A DNA stretch of 40,000 nt from Nannocystis pusilla (GCF_026626665.1 NZ_JAPNKE010000002.1:1-40000), one strand, 5' to 3'; positions 16,871 through 25,152 are shown, numbered from the stretch's first letter. Made by a program: numbers and translations. Notes: generated from the sequence alone by a model not told the origin.

Positions 16871-18037
16871 TCAGGCGTCCGGCGCGGCGAACCGCAGCAC
16901 GCGCCGCCGGTCCCAGGCCAGAGCGACCGGCTGCCCGGGCTCGCAGGCGGGCGCGTCGGGGATCCGCGACAGATGGACGCGCCCGCCGATCTCGACCTCG
17001 ACCTCCCAGCGATCGCCGAGGCAGGCGACCGCCCGCACGGTGCCGACCGCGCGGGCGGCCGGGCGATCGGCCGTCTCGAACGGCAGGTCATGCGGCGACG
17101 CGGCGGTGGCTGGCCCGAGGGACAGGTCGCCGGAGAGATCGACGGCGGCCGTCTCGCCGGGCGGTCGGTTCGATACACGAGGTGTCTCCGAGGACATGCT
17201 CGGAGGGGCATGACCGATCGGATAGGTCCCCGGGGACATGTCCTGCGGGGCGCGCGGGCGGCCGGCGGGCGGTTCGAGGCGCAGGTGCTCGGGGCGCAGC
17301 CAGCCGTCGCCGCCAGGCTCCGGGGTGACCTCGCCGAGCAGGCGGGCGACGGTGAGCGACGGCGGGGCGGCGTACAGCTCGGCCGGGGCGCCGGCGGCGA
17401 GCAGGCTGCCGCCGCCGAACACGAGCAATCGGTCGGCCAGGGCGAGCGCCTCCTCGGGGTCGTGGGTGACGTGCAGGCAGCCGAGGCCGCGCCGGCGGGT
17501 GACGTCGCGCAAGAGGCGGCGCAGACCGGCCCGCAGCGGGCGGTCGAGGGCGGCCAGCGGCTCGTCGAGCAGCAGCCAGCGCGGCTCGCCGGCCAGCGCG
17601 CGCGCGAGGGCCAGCCGCTGCTGCTCGCCGCCCGACATGGCGGCGGGCTTGCGTGTCTCGAAGGACATGTCCAATCCGACATCCGCGAGCAGGGCCCGCA
17701 CGCGCGCCGTGAGCTCGGGGCCGCGGACGCCGAGCAGGCGCGGGGCGAAGGCGACGTTGTCGGCGGCGCTGAGGTGGGGGAAGAGGGCGTAGTCCTGGAA
17801 CAGGGTGTGGACGGGGCGGCGCTCGGCGGGCAGGCCGTCGAGGGGGCGGCCGTCGAGCAGCACGCTGCCGCGATCCTGGCGCTCGAGGCCGGCGACGATC
17901 CGCAGCAGCGTGGTCTTGCCCGAGCCCGAGGCGCCCATGAGGCAGACGTAGGCGCCCGCGGGCAGCAGGGCGTCGACGTCGGCGAGAGCGAGGCGGCCGG
18001 CGTAGGCCTTGGTCAGCGCGCGCAGCGACAGGGTCAT
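16871..18037 (-). CDS. Polyamine-type ABC transporter ATPase (PotA-like) with repeat-derived insert
   Basis: The 388-residue nucleotide-binding subunit has Walker A GASGSGKTT, Q loop (TLFQDYALFP), signature MSGGEQQRLALARAL, Walker B WLLLDEPLAALD and switch HVTHDPEEA. The C-terminal TOBE-like regulatory part contains an insert of about 60 residues (QDMSPGTYPIGHAPPSM through TAASPHDLPFE). This insert is encoded by a phased array of the 14-bp dyad repeat, and a second small array encodes LDMSFETRK just before the signature motif. Both keep the frame, so the protein is presumably functional. The start ATG at 18037 overlaps the permease stop (ATGA), implying translational coupling. Confidence 0.88.
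   Translation of the reverse strand: MTLSLRALTKAYAGRLALADVDALLPAGAYVCLMGASGSGKTTLLRIVAGLERQDRGSVLLDGRPLDGLPAERRPVHTLFQDYALFPHLSAADNVAFAPRLLGVRGPELTARVRALLADVGLDMSFETRKPAAMSGGEQQRLALARALAGEPRWLLLDEPLAALDRPLRAGLRRLLRDVTRRRGLGCLHVTHDPEEALALADRLLVFGGGSLLAAGAPAELYAAPPSLTVARLLGEVTPEPGGDGWLRPEHLRLEPPAGRPRAPQDMSPGTYPIGHAPPSMSSETPRVSNRPPGETAAVDLSGDLSLGPATAASPHDLPFETADRPAARAVGTVRAVACLGDRWEVEVEIGGRVHLSRIPDAPACEPGQPVALAWDRRRVLRFAAPDA
17069..17241. repeat. Phased 14-bp dyad array inside the ATPase gene
   Basis: Half-sites at 17180 (AGGTGT), 17194 (ACATGC), 17208 (GCATGA), 17222 (ATAGGT) and 17236 (ACATGT) are exactly 14 bp apart. An additional pair at 17069/17083 (GGCCGT, GCAGGT) and a single half-site at 17122 lie nearby. 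The array spans the poorly conserved C-terminal linker of the protein. Confidence 0.75.
17651..17684. repeat. Three phased half-sites next to the ABC signature
   Basis: GCGTGT (17651), ACATGT (17665) and ACATCC (17679) are 14 bp apart. The middle one is in a perfect GGACATGTCC palindrome. They encode the short surface stretch before the ABC signature motif. Confidence 0.7.
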
Positions 18038-19420
18038 CGCCGGCGCAGGAGAGCAGCAAGCGCGGCGGCCAGCAAGGGGACGAGGCCGAGGCCGAGAGCC
18101 CAGCGGGGGACGGCGCCGAGGTCGGCGCCGCGGCCGAGGATCTCGAGGCCGACCGCGAGGGTGCTGCCGCCGGGGCCGGAGGTGAAGGCCGAGGCGCCGG
18201 CGTCGCCGACCGCCTGCGCGAAGGCCACCAGCGCCAGGGCGGCGCCGACCGGCCAGGCGAGCGGCCACCACAGCCAGCGGGCCCGCGCGGCCGCTCCGGC
18301 GCCGAGGTCGCGAGCGGCGTCGGCGAGCGGCGCGGCGCCGGCGAAGGCCGCGGTGGCGCCAGCGTGGGCGAGGGCGACCTGTCCCGGGAGCAATGTCACA
18401 AAGGTCAGGCCGGCCCCGGGGCCCCAGCCGAGTTGCTGCGCGGTCACCAGCCAGGCGGCGCCGTAGACGGCGGGCGGCAGGGCCAGCGGCAGCAGCAGCG
18501 CCGGGCTCCAGCGCGCCGGGGCGGCGAAGCCGGTGACGCAGCCGAGCGCGGCGGCCAGGACCGCGGAGGCGCCGGCGGTGGCGAGGGTGGCGGGCAGCTG
18601 GGCCAGGAGGAGGGCGTCACCCTGTCCCAAAGGCCATGTCACCGCCGGGACCACCAGCGCGGCCAGCGGGGCGGCGCACACGGCGAGGATCGCCAGGCCC
18701 GCGCGGCCGTCCGGCGGCTGGCGACCCTCGCGGCTGCGCCCGACCGCCCGCAGGCCGCGGGCCAGGGCCCAGGCGCACGGGAGGGCGATCGCGGCGAAGA
18801 CGGCGGCGATCGCCGCGGCCCGCCGCGGGTGGGCGTCGAGCAGGACGGCCTCGCGCAGGGCGAGGCCGAGGGTGGCGCTTGCCGCCGCCGGCGACCGCGG
18901 CGATGGTGGCGTCGCCGATCGCCAGCAAGGTGATGCACACGCCGGCCAGCAAGTAGGCGGGGCGCAGGTGCGGCCACTCGACGACGAGGAAGCGCCGCCA
19001 CGGCCCGGCGCCGAGGTCGGCCGCGGCGTCGAGCCAGCTGCGCGGGCGGGTCCGCAGGCGGGCGCGCAGCAGCAACGCGGCGAGCGGGAGGTCGCCGGCG
19101 AGCCGGGCGAGGGCGACGGAACCTGTCCCCGGGGACAGGCCCAGCGCGAGCGCCCCGAAGGCGCGCGCGAGCGGGGCGACCATCACGAACAGCAGCAGCC
19201 ACGGAGCCGTGACCGCGCGCGCGAGCGGGTAGGCGAGGGCGAGGGCGAGGGCGGTGAGGCCGAGCGCGAGGAGGAGGCTGTCGGCGGCGATCGTCAGCAG
19301 GGCGGGCCATTGCACCGGGATGCCCGACTCGGCCGCGGTCAGGACGATGCCGACGACCGGGGCGGCCAGCGCGAAGGTCGCCCACACGGCGAGCCAGAGC
19401 GAGGCGTGCGGGCGCGACAC
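18034..19420 (-). CDS. ABC transporter permease, two permease halves in one chain, one frame break
   Basis: The hydrophobic product is about 461 residues, roughly twice a PotB or PotC subunit. It contains two binding-protein-dependent permease halves: the first with LLTIAADSLLLALGLTALAL and the EAA-like DAAADLGAGPWRRFLVVEWP, the second with LPATLATAGASAVLAAALG and the EAA-like DAARDLGAGAAARARWLWWP. The frame breaks near 18880 after GDATIAAVAGGG; one base removed continues SATLGLALREAVLLDAHP. The start is GTG 19420 (SRPHASLWLAV). A fused permease with one ATPase and one binding protein gives a complete importer. Dyads at 18377, 18620 and 19121 lie within the coding sequence. Confidence 0.8.
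18377..18410. repeat. Three phased half-sites in permease gene
   Basis: ACCTGT (18377), CAATGT (18391) and TCAGGC (18405) have exact 14-bp spacing and lie in the second permease half. Confidence 0.6.
18620..18639. repeat. Dyad repeat in permease gene
   Basis: CCCTGT (18620) and CCATGT (18634) are 14 bp apart, with a TGTCCCAAAGG centre. They encode the loop between the two permease halves. Confidence 0.6.
19121..19140. repeat. Near-perfect 20-bp palindrome in permease gene
   Basis: ACCTGTCCCC is followed directly by GGGGACAGGC. This is the best match to the ideal dyad of the family and is palindromic except for the outermost base pair. It encodes LSPGTGS. Confidence 0.8.
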
Positions 19421-19779
19421 GGCGGCGAGAGTACGCGAAAGATCGCGCGGCCGCGAACGGGCCGCGCGGACAGGTGCAGGCTCGAAGGAGCCGGCGAGGC
19501 GAGCGCCGATGTCCGTGAGCAGGTCGGTCGACGTGGAGCTCGCGGGCGAGAACGCAGGGACCGAACTACAGAGATGTCTCATCGGACAGGTCGGGAGGCG
19601 AACGGAGGAATCGCCCTCGGGCGCGCTCAAACGCGCCCGCGAGGCCCCGGCGTGCGCGTCGCGTTCGCGACAGCTGCGCCATGCGCCACGTCACCCGCGA
19701 ATGCGTGAGTGGGTCGCAACCGGAGAGAATTCCTCGGGTTCGTCGCCGGTGCTCGGTCCTTGCAAACGAAGCAGGCGTC
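19421..19779. other. Divergent intergenic region with one dyad
   Basis: No credible gene lies between the divergent permease and MYXO-CTERM genes. A dyad is present (AGATGT at 19572, ACAGGT at 19586, 14 bp apart) and a single GGACAGGT at 19468. Promoters for both genes should be here, but I cannot identify them. Confidence 0.5.
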
Positions 19780-20874
19780 ATGCTCGAAAGAGGCTCACGG
19801 ATCCGTCGTCTGGTCGAGGGCACCGCGCTGGTCGGCGCGTGTGCCCTCTCTGTTTTGGTCGCGCGCCCGGCGGAGGCCTGCGGGGTGCCCGAGTCGGGCC
19901 TCACGAGCTCGGTGCCGGAGGACGGCGCGATCTATCCGGGCAACGCCGCGCTGCTGTTCGACGGCTGGGGGATCGGCCTCGACGGCATCACCGTCACGGT
20001 CGACGGCGAGCCGGCGGAGCTGCTGCCGGCGGCGTTCGACGACTTCGTGGCGGACCTCGCCGTGGTCGTCGAGCCGACGCCGATGGCCGGTCAGACCGTG
20101 GTGGTGTCCGGGTCCTTCTGCCCGGACGAAGGCTGCGAGCCGGTCACGATCACCTATACCGCCGGGCCCGAGGACGTCGAGGCCCCGCAGCCGCTCGTCG
20201 AGGAGTCGTTCTTCGCCGTCTACGATCACGCGGACTTCATGTCGAGCGGCGGCGACTGCATGAGCGACAGCGACCTGACCCTCTACGTCCACCTCAGTCA
20301 GGCGATCCCGGCGCCCGGCGAGCCGTCGCTGTTCACGATCGCCTGGGACCCCGACGGTGAGGGCGACCTCGGCTTCCGCAGGACGGTGCGCGTCCCGACC
20401 GGGGCGAAGGTCGCTCCGCTGTCGCTCGTCACCGAGCAGCTCGGCGGCAAGGACCCGCGGACCGAGGTCTGCCTCGAGGTGACGGCCTTCGACGCCGCGG
20501 GCAACGCGGCCAATACGTTCGAGCTGTGCCCCGCCTGCTTCGCCCGCGAGGACGCGCTCCCGCGCGAGACCGAGACGCCTCCCGAGCCGGACTGGACCGA
20601 GGCCGACGGCGTGCCCGGCAGCCCGTGCGCGGGCGAGCAGCCGCTGACGACCGGCGAGGAACCGACCGGCACCGACACCTCGAGCGGCGGTGACAGCTCG
20701 AGCGAATCGTCGAGCGACAGCGTGAGCGACACCGACAGCGGCGGCGCCACCGGCGGGGAAGACGGCGACAAGGGCTGCGCGTGCAGCACCCACGGCGGCG
20801 ACCCCGGCGACGCCGGCCGCTTCCTGCTGTTCGTGCTCGGCCTCGGGCTGGCGCTGGTCAAGCGCCGCTCGTGA
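19780..20874 (+). CDS. Secreted surface protein with MYXO-CTERM-like tail
   Basis: The 364-residue product begins MLERGSRIRRLVEGTALVG with a hydrophobic signal peptide ending ARPAEA. Two beta-sandwich-like halves follow (ITVTVDGEPAELLP; LFTIAWDPDGEGDLGFRR). A Ser/Thr/Asp/Gly-rich spacer and a sorting tail come last: GCACSTHGG, a hydrophobic helix (FLLFVLGLGLALV) and terminal KRRS. This Cys-TM-basic layout matches MYXO-CTERM signals, which anchor proteins on the myxobacterial surface after processing at the Cys. Paired Cys residues in the body suggest disulphides. The function is unknown; polysaccharide or adhesion roles are only guesses. The start at 19780 was chosen from signal peptide geometry. 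The gene is not part of an obvious operon. Confidence 0.8.
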   Translation: MLERGSRIRRLVEGTALVGACALSVLVARPAEACGVPESGLTSSVPEDGAIYPGNAALLFDGWGIGLDGITVTVDGEPAELLPAAFDDFVADLAVVVEPTPMAGQTVVVSGSFCPDEGCEPVTITYTAGPEDVEAPQPLVEESFFAVYDHADFMSSGGDCMSDSDLTLYVHLSQAIPAPGEPSLFTIAWDPDGEGDLGFRRTVRVPTGAKVAPLSLVTEQLGGKDPRTEVCLEVTAFDAAGNAANTFELCPACFAREDALPRETETPPEPDWTEADGVPGSPCAGEQPLTTGEEPTGTDTSSGGDSSSESSSDSVSDTDSGGATGGEDGDKGCACSTHGGDPGDAGRFLLFVLGLGLALVKRRS

Positions 20875-20880
20875 CCTGTA

Positions 20881-20932
20881 GGACATGTTTGAATGATCAT
20901 GTCAAAGAGGACATGCTCTTTCGCACATGTCC
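20881..20932. repeat. Phased four-copy dyad array between convergent genes
   Basis: Half-sites ACATGT (20883), TCATGT (20897), ACATGC (20911) and ACATGT (20925) are exactly 14 bp apart. The outer GGACATGT and ACATGTCC can pair over a 36-nt loop. The array occupies most of the gap between the convergent stops at 20874 and 20938, so a bidirectional terminator role is possible, although no T-tract follows. Confidence 0.85.
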
Positions 20933-20937
20933 TCGTG

Positions 20938-21732
20938 TCACAGACAGAACTCGCGCAGGAGCGCGGCGATCTCGCGCGGGCGCTCGGCCGGGATGTCGTG
21001 CCCGGCGCCGGGCAGCAGCTCGAGCCGGGCCCCCGGGATCGCGGCGGCCAGAGCGTGCGAGCAGGCGACGTCGATCAGGCGGTCGGCGTCGCCGCTGATG
21101 ACGAGGGTCGGCGCGGCGATCGTGCCCAGCCGGGCGCGCGTGTCGTGGCGCAGGACGGCGCCGAGCTGGCCGATCAGCGCGCGCCGGCGGGTCGGGAAGC
21201 GCTCGGCGAGCTGCTGCCACTCGCCGACGATCTCGGGGTGCTCGCGCAGGAACTCCGGCGACAGCACCAGCGGGGTGGTGCGCTCGAGCGCGCGAGCCTC
21301 GGGCAGCCACAGGCCCGACAGCAGCGTCAGGACGGTCGAGAGTTTGGGCGGCGGGCCGTCCTTGCCGCTCGCGCGCGTGCAGCCGAGCACCAGCCGGCGC
21401 ACCCGCTGCGGGTGACGCAGCACGAACTGCTGGGCGATCGCGCCGCCCAGCGAGATGCCGAACACCGCGGTGCGCTCGATACCGGCGTGCCCTAACACCG
21501 CGGCGGCGTCGTCGGCCATCGTCGCGGTCGAGTAGACGCCGAACGGCTTGTCGCTGTGACCGACGCCGCGGTTGTCGATGGCGATGGTCCGGAAGTCGGC
21601 GCCGAGGTCGTCGAGCAGCGGGCCCCAGTGCTGGATCGTGCGCGTCAGGCCGCGCAGCAGCAGCAGCGGCGGGCCGTCCTCGCGGCCGCCGAGCTCGTAA
21701 TAGATGCGGGTGTTTTGATTGCGGGCGAACAT
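20938..21732 (-). CDS. Alpha/beta hydrolase
   Basis: The 264-residue cytoplasmic hydrolase is related to 3-oxoadipate enol-lactonase and similar esterases. Motifs in order: LLLLRGLTRTIQHWGPL (oxyanion region, with R in the place of the more usual HG), FRTIAIDNRGVGHSD, the nucleophile elbow GISLGGAIAQQ, ISGDADRLI with the acid, and PGAGHDIPAERP with the His. The triad is complete. No signal peptide is present. The substrate is unknown. The start ATG at 21732 follows the upstream esterase lipoprotein gene (stop at 21746) by 13 bp, so they are likely co-transcribed. Confidence 0.85.
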   Translation of the reverse strand: MFARNQNTRIYYELGGREDGPPLLLLRGLTRTIQHWGPLLDDLGADFRTIAIDNRGVGHSDKPFGVYSTATMADDAAAVLGHAGIERTAVFGISLGGAIAQQFVLRHPQRVRRLVLGCTRASGKDGPPPKLSTVLTLLSGLWLPEARALERTTPLVLSPEFLREHPEIVGEWQQLAERFPTRRRALIGQLGAVLRHDTRARLGTIAAPTLVISGDADRLIDVACSHALAAAIPGARLELLPGAGHDIPAERPREIAALLREFCL

Positions 21733-21745
21733 GGCGTGTCGTGGG

Positions 21746-22801
21746 CTAGGGGTGGCCGTCGAACCAGGCCAGGACCTCGGCGGGCGAGGCCGCGATCCAG
21801 GCGTGGCCCTCGCCGGGCTCGGTGACGAGCCGCGCGTCGACGCCGGACGCCAGCAGCTCGTCGTAGTAGGCCTCCGCGGTGACGAGCGGGACGGTCAGAT
21901 CGACCTCGCCGTGGAGGAACAGCGTCGGCGGGTGGTCGGCCTCGAGGTCGGGCACGTTGCACAGGGGGCCCGAACAGGTGGCGTACGAGCCGGCCGCGAT
22001 CGCCAGGGCGCGGAACTTGCCCGGGTAGGAGACGGCCATCCGACTGGTCATGTAGCCGCCGCTCGAGATGCCGGTGGCGAACAGGCGCCCGGCGTCCAGC
22101 GGGCCGAAGGTGCCGTCCTCGATGCCGGCGAAGATGAGCAGCATCAGCTGGTGATCCTCCGACGACTCCCAGTTGAGCGAGTACGGCGGGATGTTGGTGT
22201 CCCAGAAGGTGCCGCCGTCGAGCTTGGCCTCGGGGGTGATGACGGCGTAGCCGTGGTCGAGCAACTGCTTGACCACATGGGTCTGATAAAAGGCGCCGAA
22301 CGGCAGGTCGTCGGTGGCGATCCAGGTGATCTCGGCGCTGAAGAACGAACCCTGGAACATCAACACCGTCGGCCAGCCGCCCGCCGGCGGGTCGCCCAGC
22401 GGCACCTGGTAATGCACGTCGCGCTGCCACGGGCCGAGCTCGACGGTGATCTTGGGGCAGGTGATGGTGGTGGCAGTCTCCTCGCAGCGCGAGCCCGGGA
22501 CCGCGCCGGTGTCGTCGCCGGTGGTGCTGCTCGGGTCGACCTCGGTGGTGGCGGCCGTGGGCTCGGCGGTGCTCGCGGTCGAGGTCGTCGCGTCGGTGGT
22601 GCTCGCGGTGGTGCCTTCGCTCGAGGTGCCGACGTCGGACGCGGTGGTCGGCGCGTCGGGTCCGGTCGTCGTCGAGGTGACCGGGTCGCCGGTGGAGCTG
22701 TCCCCGGAGACAGGCGAGCCGTCGGTCGTCGCGCCGCCGGTGGACCCGCAGGCGACGAGGGCGAGGGCGAGAGACCACGACGGCCGCGCAGAGAACTCCA
22801 T
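21746..22801 (-). CDS. Secreted esterase/depolymerase lipoprotein
   Basis: The 351-residue product begins MEFSARPSWSLALALVACGS, a short lipoprotein signal with Cys after LALVA. A linker of about 75 residues rich in Thr, Ser, Asp and Gly follows, then a catalytic domain of the polyhydroxybutyrate depolymerase/plastic-hydrolase-like alpha/beta class. Its motifs are VLMFQGSFFSAEITW, TGISSGGYMTSRM with nucleophile Ser, HGEVDLTVP with the acid and GEGHAWI with the His. It probably cleaves an extracellular ester, but no specific polymer can be named. The linker holds one dyad (22696-22715). It is divergent from the MerR-TetR regulator at 22932 and may be its target. Confidence 0.85.
   Translation of the reverse strand: MEFSARPSWSLALALVACGSTGGATTDGSPVSGDSSTGDPVTSTTTGPDAPTTASDVGTSSEGTTASTTDATTSTASTAEPTAATTEVDPSSTTGDDTGAVPGSRCEETATTITCPKITVELGPWQRDVHYQVPLGDPPAGGWPTVLMFQGSFFSAEITWIATDDLPFGAFYQTHVVKQLLDHGYAVITPEAKLDGGTFWDTNIPPYSLNWESSEDHQLMLLIFAGIEDGTFGPLDAGRLFATGISSGGYMTSRMAVSYPGKFRALAIAAGSYATCSGPLCNVPDLEADHPPTLFLHGEVDLTVPLVTAEAYYDELLASGVDARLVTEPGEGHAWIAASPAEVLAWFDGHP
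22696..22715. repeat. Dyad repeat in lipoprotein linker
   Basis: AGCTGT (22696) and ACAGGC (22710) are 14 bp apart with a TGTCCCCGGAGACA core. It encodes part of the low-complexity linker (SPVSGDSS). Confidence 0.75.
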
Positions 22802-22871
22802 ACAAGGAGGCTATCACGGTCGGCGTATACTGGCAACGACGTGCCGGTCGTAGCCGGTATGAGGAGAAATT

Positions 22872-22906
22872 GAGTTATACAAAAATACGAGTTGTGCAAT
22901 ACAAAA
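22872..22906. promoter_or_regulatory. AT-rich probable operator between divergent esterase and regulator genes
   Basis: A sharp AT-rich island contains two related boxes: GAGTTATACAAAA (22872-22884) and GAGTTGTGCAATACAAAA (22889-22906). The second includes a TTGT-n5-ACAA inverted repeat. The position, just before the regulator start at 22932 and in the divergent gap to 22801, suits an autoregulatory operator. The binding protein is inferred. Confidence 0.45.
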
Positions 22907-22931
22907 GGGGCGTTCAAGAAGGGGCGGGAGG

Positions 22932-23759
22932 ATGAAGATCGCCGAGCTTTCCCGGGTCAGCGGCACGCATCGCTCGACCATTCACCACTACCTCGACCTC
23001 GGTCTGCTGCCGCGACCGGAAACTCTGGGTCCGCGGCTCCACCACTTCGGCGACGAGCACGTGGAGCGGCTGCGCGAGATCAAGGCGCTGCGGGCCCAGG
23101 GGCTCGGGCTGGGGGAGATCCACCAGCGCCTGGCGACCCGCCTGCGGCCGCGGACGTCCCGCAAGCGGCCGCGACGACGCCGGGACGGCGCGAGCGACCG
23201 CCGCGCGGCGATCCTCGACGCGGCGGCCCGGCTGTTCCTCGAGCGCGGGTTCGAGGGCGCCGACGTGCAGGCGATCGCGCGCGCGGCCGGGGTCGGCAAG
23301 GCGACCGTCTATCAATACTTCGCCGGCAAGAGCGAGCTGTTCGTCGAGTGCCTCGATCGCCTGCGCTTCACGCTGGTGCCGGCGACGACGCGGGCGCAGC
23401 TCGAGGCGAAGATGCCGCTGGTCGACGAGGCGCGGCTGCGGGCCCAGGCCGTGCTGTCGCGGTTCGCCGGCTATCGCACGATGACGAACCTGCTCGGCGC
23501 GGCCGCCCACGGGCGCGACGCCGAGGTGGCCGCGCGCGCCCGCGATGCGCTGCACCGCATGGTGACGAACGCGGAGCCGAGCCTGCGCCGGGCGATGGCC
23601 GCGGGCGAGCTGCGCCGCGGTGACACGGAGCTGTGGGCCTACATGCTGTGGGGGGCCCTGATGGCGCTCGGCGACCGCCTGGCGCTCGACGACCGCTACT
23701 CGCAAGCCGAGGCGCTGGCGGCGTACGTCGACTTCATGCGCCGGGCGACTGCGCCGTGA
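22932..23759 (+). CDS. Transcriptional regulator fusing MerR-type and TetR-type DNA-binding domains
   Basis: The 275-residue product has two DNA-binding modules. Residues 1-70 are MerR-like: KIAELSRVSGTHRSTIHHYL, then DLGLLPRPE, then HFGDEHVERLREIKALRAQGLGLGEI. A basic hinge (RKRPRRRRDG) follows. From about residue 90 comes a TetR helix-turn-helix (RAAILDAAARLFLERGFEG, then VQAIARAAGVGKATVYQYF) and a TetR-type helical ligand and dimer domain to the end. The combination is unusual and could let one protein read a composite operator. The start at 22932 has a GGGAGG ribosome binding site. The likely target is its own gene and the divergent esterase; the ligand is unknown. Confidence 0.85.
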   Translation: MKIAELSRVSGTHRSTIHHYLDLGLLPRPETLGPRLHHFGDEHVERLREIKALRAQGLGLGEIHQRLATRLRPRTSRKRPRRRRDGASDRRAAILDAAARLFLERGFEGADVQAIARAAGVGKATVYQYFAGKSELFVECLDRLRFTLVPATTRAQLEAKMPLVDEARLRAQAVLSRFAGYRTMTNLLGAAAHGRDAEVAARARDALHRMVTNAEPSLRRAMAAGELRRGDTELWAYMLWGALMALGDRLALDDRYSQAEALAAYVDFMRRATAP

Positions 23760-23802
23760 GCCGCTGCATCGCTGGCGCCCGCGGTGATGCGGGAGCGCGT
23801 CA

Positions 23803-24030
23803 TGCGAGCGCTCGCGGCGACGACCGGAGGCCCGCACGGCCGCGTCGCAGGACGCGTCGTGCGAGCGCTCGCGGTGACGATCGGAGCGCCGCAGGGCCGC
23901 GTCGCAGTGCGATGCGTCCTGTGAGCGCTGGCAGTCGAGCGCCGCGCGACCGCGTCGGCGGGCAACGGGTCCTGCGAGCGCTTCCGGTGACGACGGGAGC
24001 GTCGCAGAGCGCGTGGAAGGCGATGCGTCC
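23803..24030. repeat. Imperfect tandem repeat, about 57-bp period
   Basis: The block TGYGAGCGCTYGCGG, then TGACGA, GGAGC and GCGTCGCAG, recurs at about 23803, 23860, 23920 and 23973, with weaker traces before and after. The spacing is 57, 60 and 53 bp. It fills the gap between the convergent regulator (stop 23759) and BON gene (stop 24081). I see no gene in it. Each copy has an AGCGCT palindrome. Confidence 0.7.
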
Positions 24031-24080
24031 GCAGCCTTCGGCGCTCGCGGCTGAAGTCGTGGGGTCGCGCCGGTCGGCGC

Positions 24081-24929
24081 TCACGTGCCGGAGAAGCCGC
24101 CGCCGCGGCGATCCTTGCGCGAGCAGGTCTCCTGGCCGGTGTTGAGGTTGCTGGCCTCGAGGTCCTCGAAGTCCTGGCCGACGGTCATGTCGCGGCGCAT
24201 GCCGCCGAGGTCGTCGCGCCGGCTCGAGGCGCGGTTCATGCCGCCGGCGCCCTGCAGCTCGCGCTTCTCGACGCGGAGGTTGTTCTGCACGTCGCGCACG
24301 CCCGAGACGTCCTCGATCAGGTCCTCGACGAGCCGCTTGATGAAGCGATCGTCGACGACGCCGGTCACGACGACGTCGCCGCTGTCGACGCGGACCTCGA
24401 TGTCGCTGGCGTCGATGTGCGGGCTGTAGGTCAGGGCCTCGTTGATGTCCTCGACGATCCGCGCGTCGGGACGCATGTAGCCCCGCGGGCCGCGGCCGGA
24501 GAAGCGCCCGCGCCGGTGCAGCGGCCGTCCGCGCACGCCGGTGGGCAACAATTGGGGGTAGTACGATTCGGGGCTCGGGGGCCACGGAGAGCCGCGGCCC
24601 ATGAACTGCCACGGCCACACCTGCGGCGACGGGACGAAGCCGTGCGGGGCCTCCTCGTGCATGCGCTCGCGCCGACGTCGCTTGCCGTCGCGCCGCAGCT
24701 CATCGATGTGCTCGAGCCGCTGCTGACGTCGCTCGGCGCGCGCCTGGAGCCGGGCGTCGCGACGGCTGCGCTTGCCGTCGAGCCTGAGCCGAGAGGAGGC
24801 CTCGTCGTCGCCGAACCACGCGCGCACGCGATCGATCGCCCGCGCCAGCAGGCCGCGCGTCTCGCCCAGATCTCGCCGCCCCCGGTGCCCGTGGCGGTGC
24901 CTGCGGTGGTCATGTTTGTCGTTCTGCAT
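24081..24929 (-). CDS. BON-domain protein
   Basis: The 282-residue protein has an N-terminal half that is strongly basic and His/Arg-rich (DKHDHRRHRHGHRGRRD, then helices with RLQARAERRQQRLEHIDEL), a Pro/Tyr/Trp-rich middle (PSPESYYPQLLP), and a BON domain at about residues 155-220 (RIVEDINEALTYSPHIDASD, VVVTGVVDD, RFIKRLVEDLIEDV, VQNNLRV). The tail contains MNRASSRRDDLGGM. BON domains bind phospholipid or ligands; the basic N-terminus could bind nucleic acid or acidic polymers. The start is fixed by GGAGGAAC upstream of ATG 24929. It is a paralogue of the partial gene at 1-459, with near-identical ribosome binding region. Confidence 0.75.
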   Translation of the reverse strand: MQNDKHDHRRHRHGHRGRRDLGETRGLLARAIDRVRAWFGDDEASSRLRLDGKRSRRDARLQARAERRQQRLEHIDELRRDGKRRRRERMHEEAPHGFVPSPQVWPWQFMGRGSPWPPSPESYYPQLLPTGVRGRPLHRRGRFSGRGPRGYMRPDARIVEDINEALTYSPHIDASDIEVRVDSGDVVVTGVVDDRFIKRLVEDLIEDVSGVRDVQNNLRVEKRELQGAGGMNRASSRRDDLGGMRRDMTVGQDFEDLEASNLNTGQETCSRKDRRGGGFSGT

Positions 24930-25104
24930 GGTTCGTTCCTCCGCGGTCGGCAATTGGGGCGACAAACGACGTGAGCCACGATCTTTCGCCCGGCGCGCCG
25001 CGGCGCGGGTCGCCGCTGCGCCTGAGGTTCCTTGCGCGTGCGCGGGTGCGTAGTGGCCGCAGCGAGCCGAGGCGTGACGGGCGGCCGGGGCGAGGCGCAC
25101 GCAG

Positions 25105-25152
25105 ACATGGCGAAGAGGGCATGTCTCATAGAGCATGTCCTTTGGAGCATGT
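25105..25152. repeat. Phased four-copy dyad array in divergent gap
   Basis: Half-sites ACATGG (25105), GCATGT (25119), GCATGT (25133) and GCATGT (25147) are exactly 14 bp apart. The array lies in the 362-bp gap between the BON gene (start 24929, minus) and the AraC-type regulator (start 25292, plus). Nothing else recognisable is present in that gap. Confidence 0.85.

Noticed and set aside
20881..20932. Classical rho-independent terminator
   Set aside because: Stems are possible, but there is no T-tract on either strand, and identical arrays occur in divergent and coding positions.
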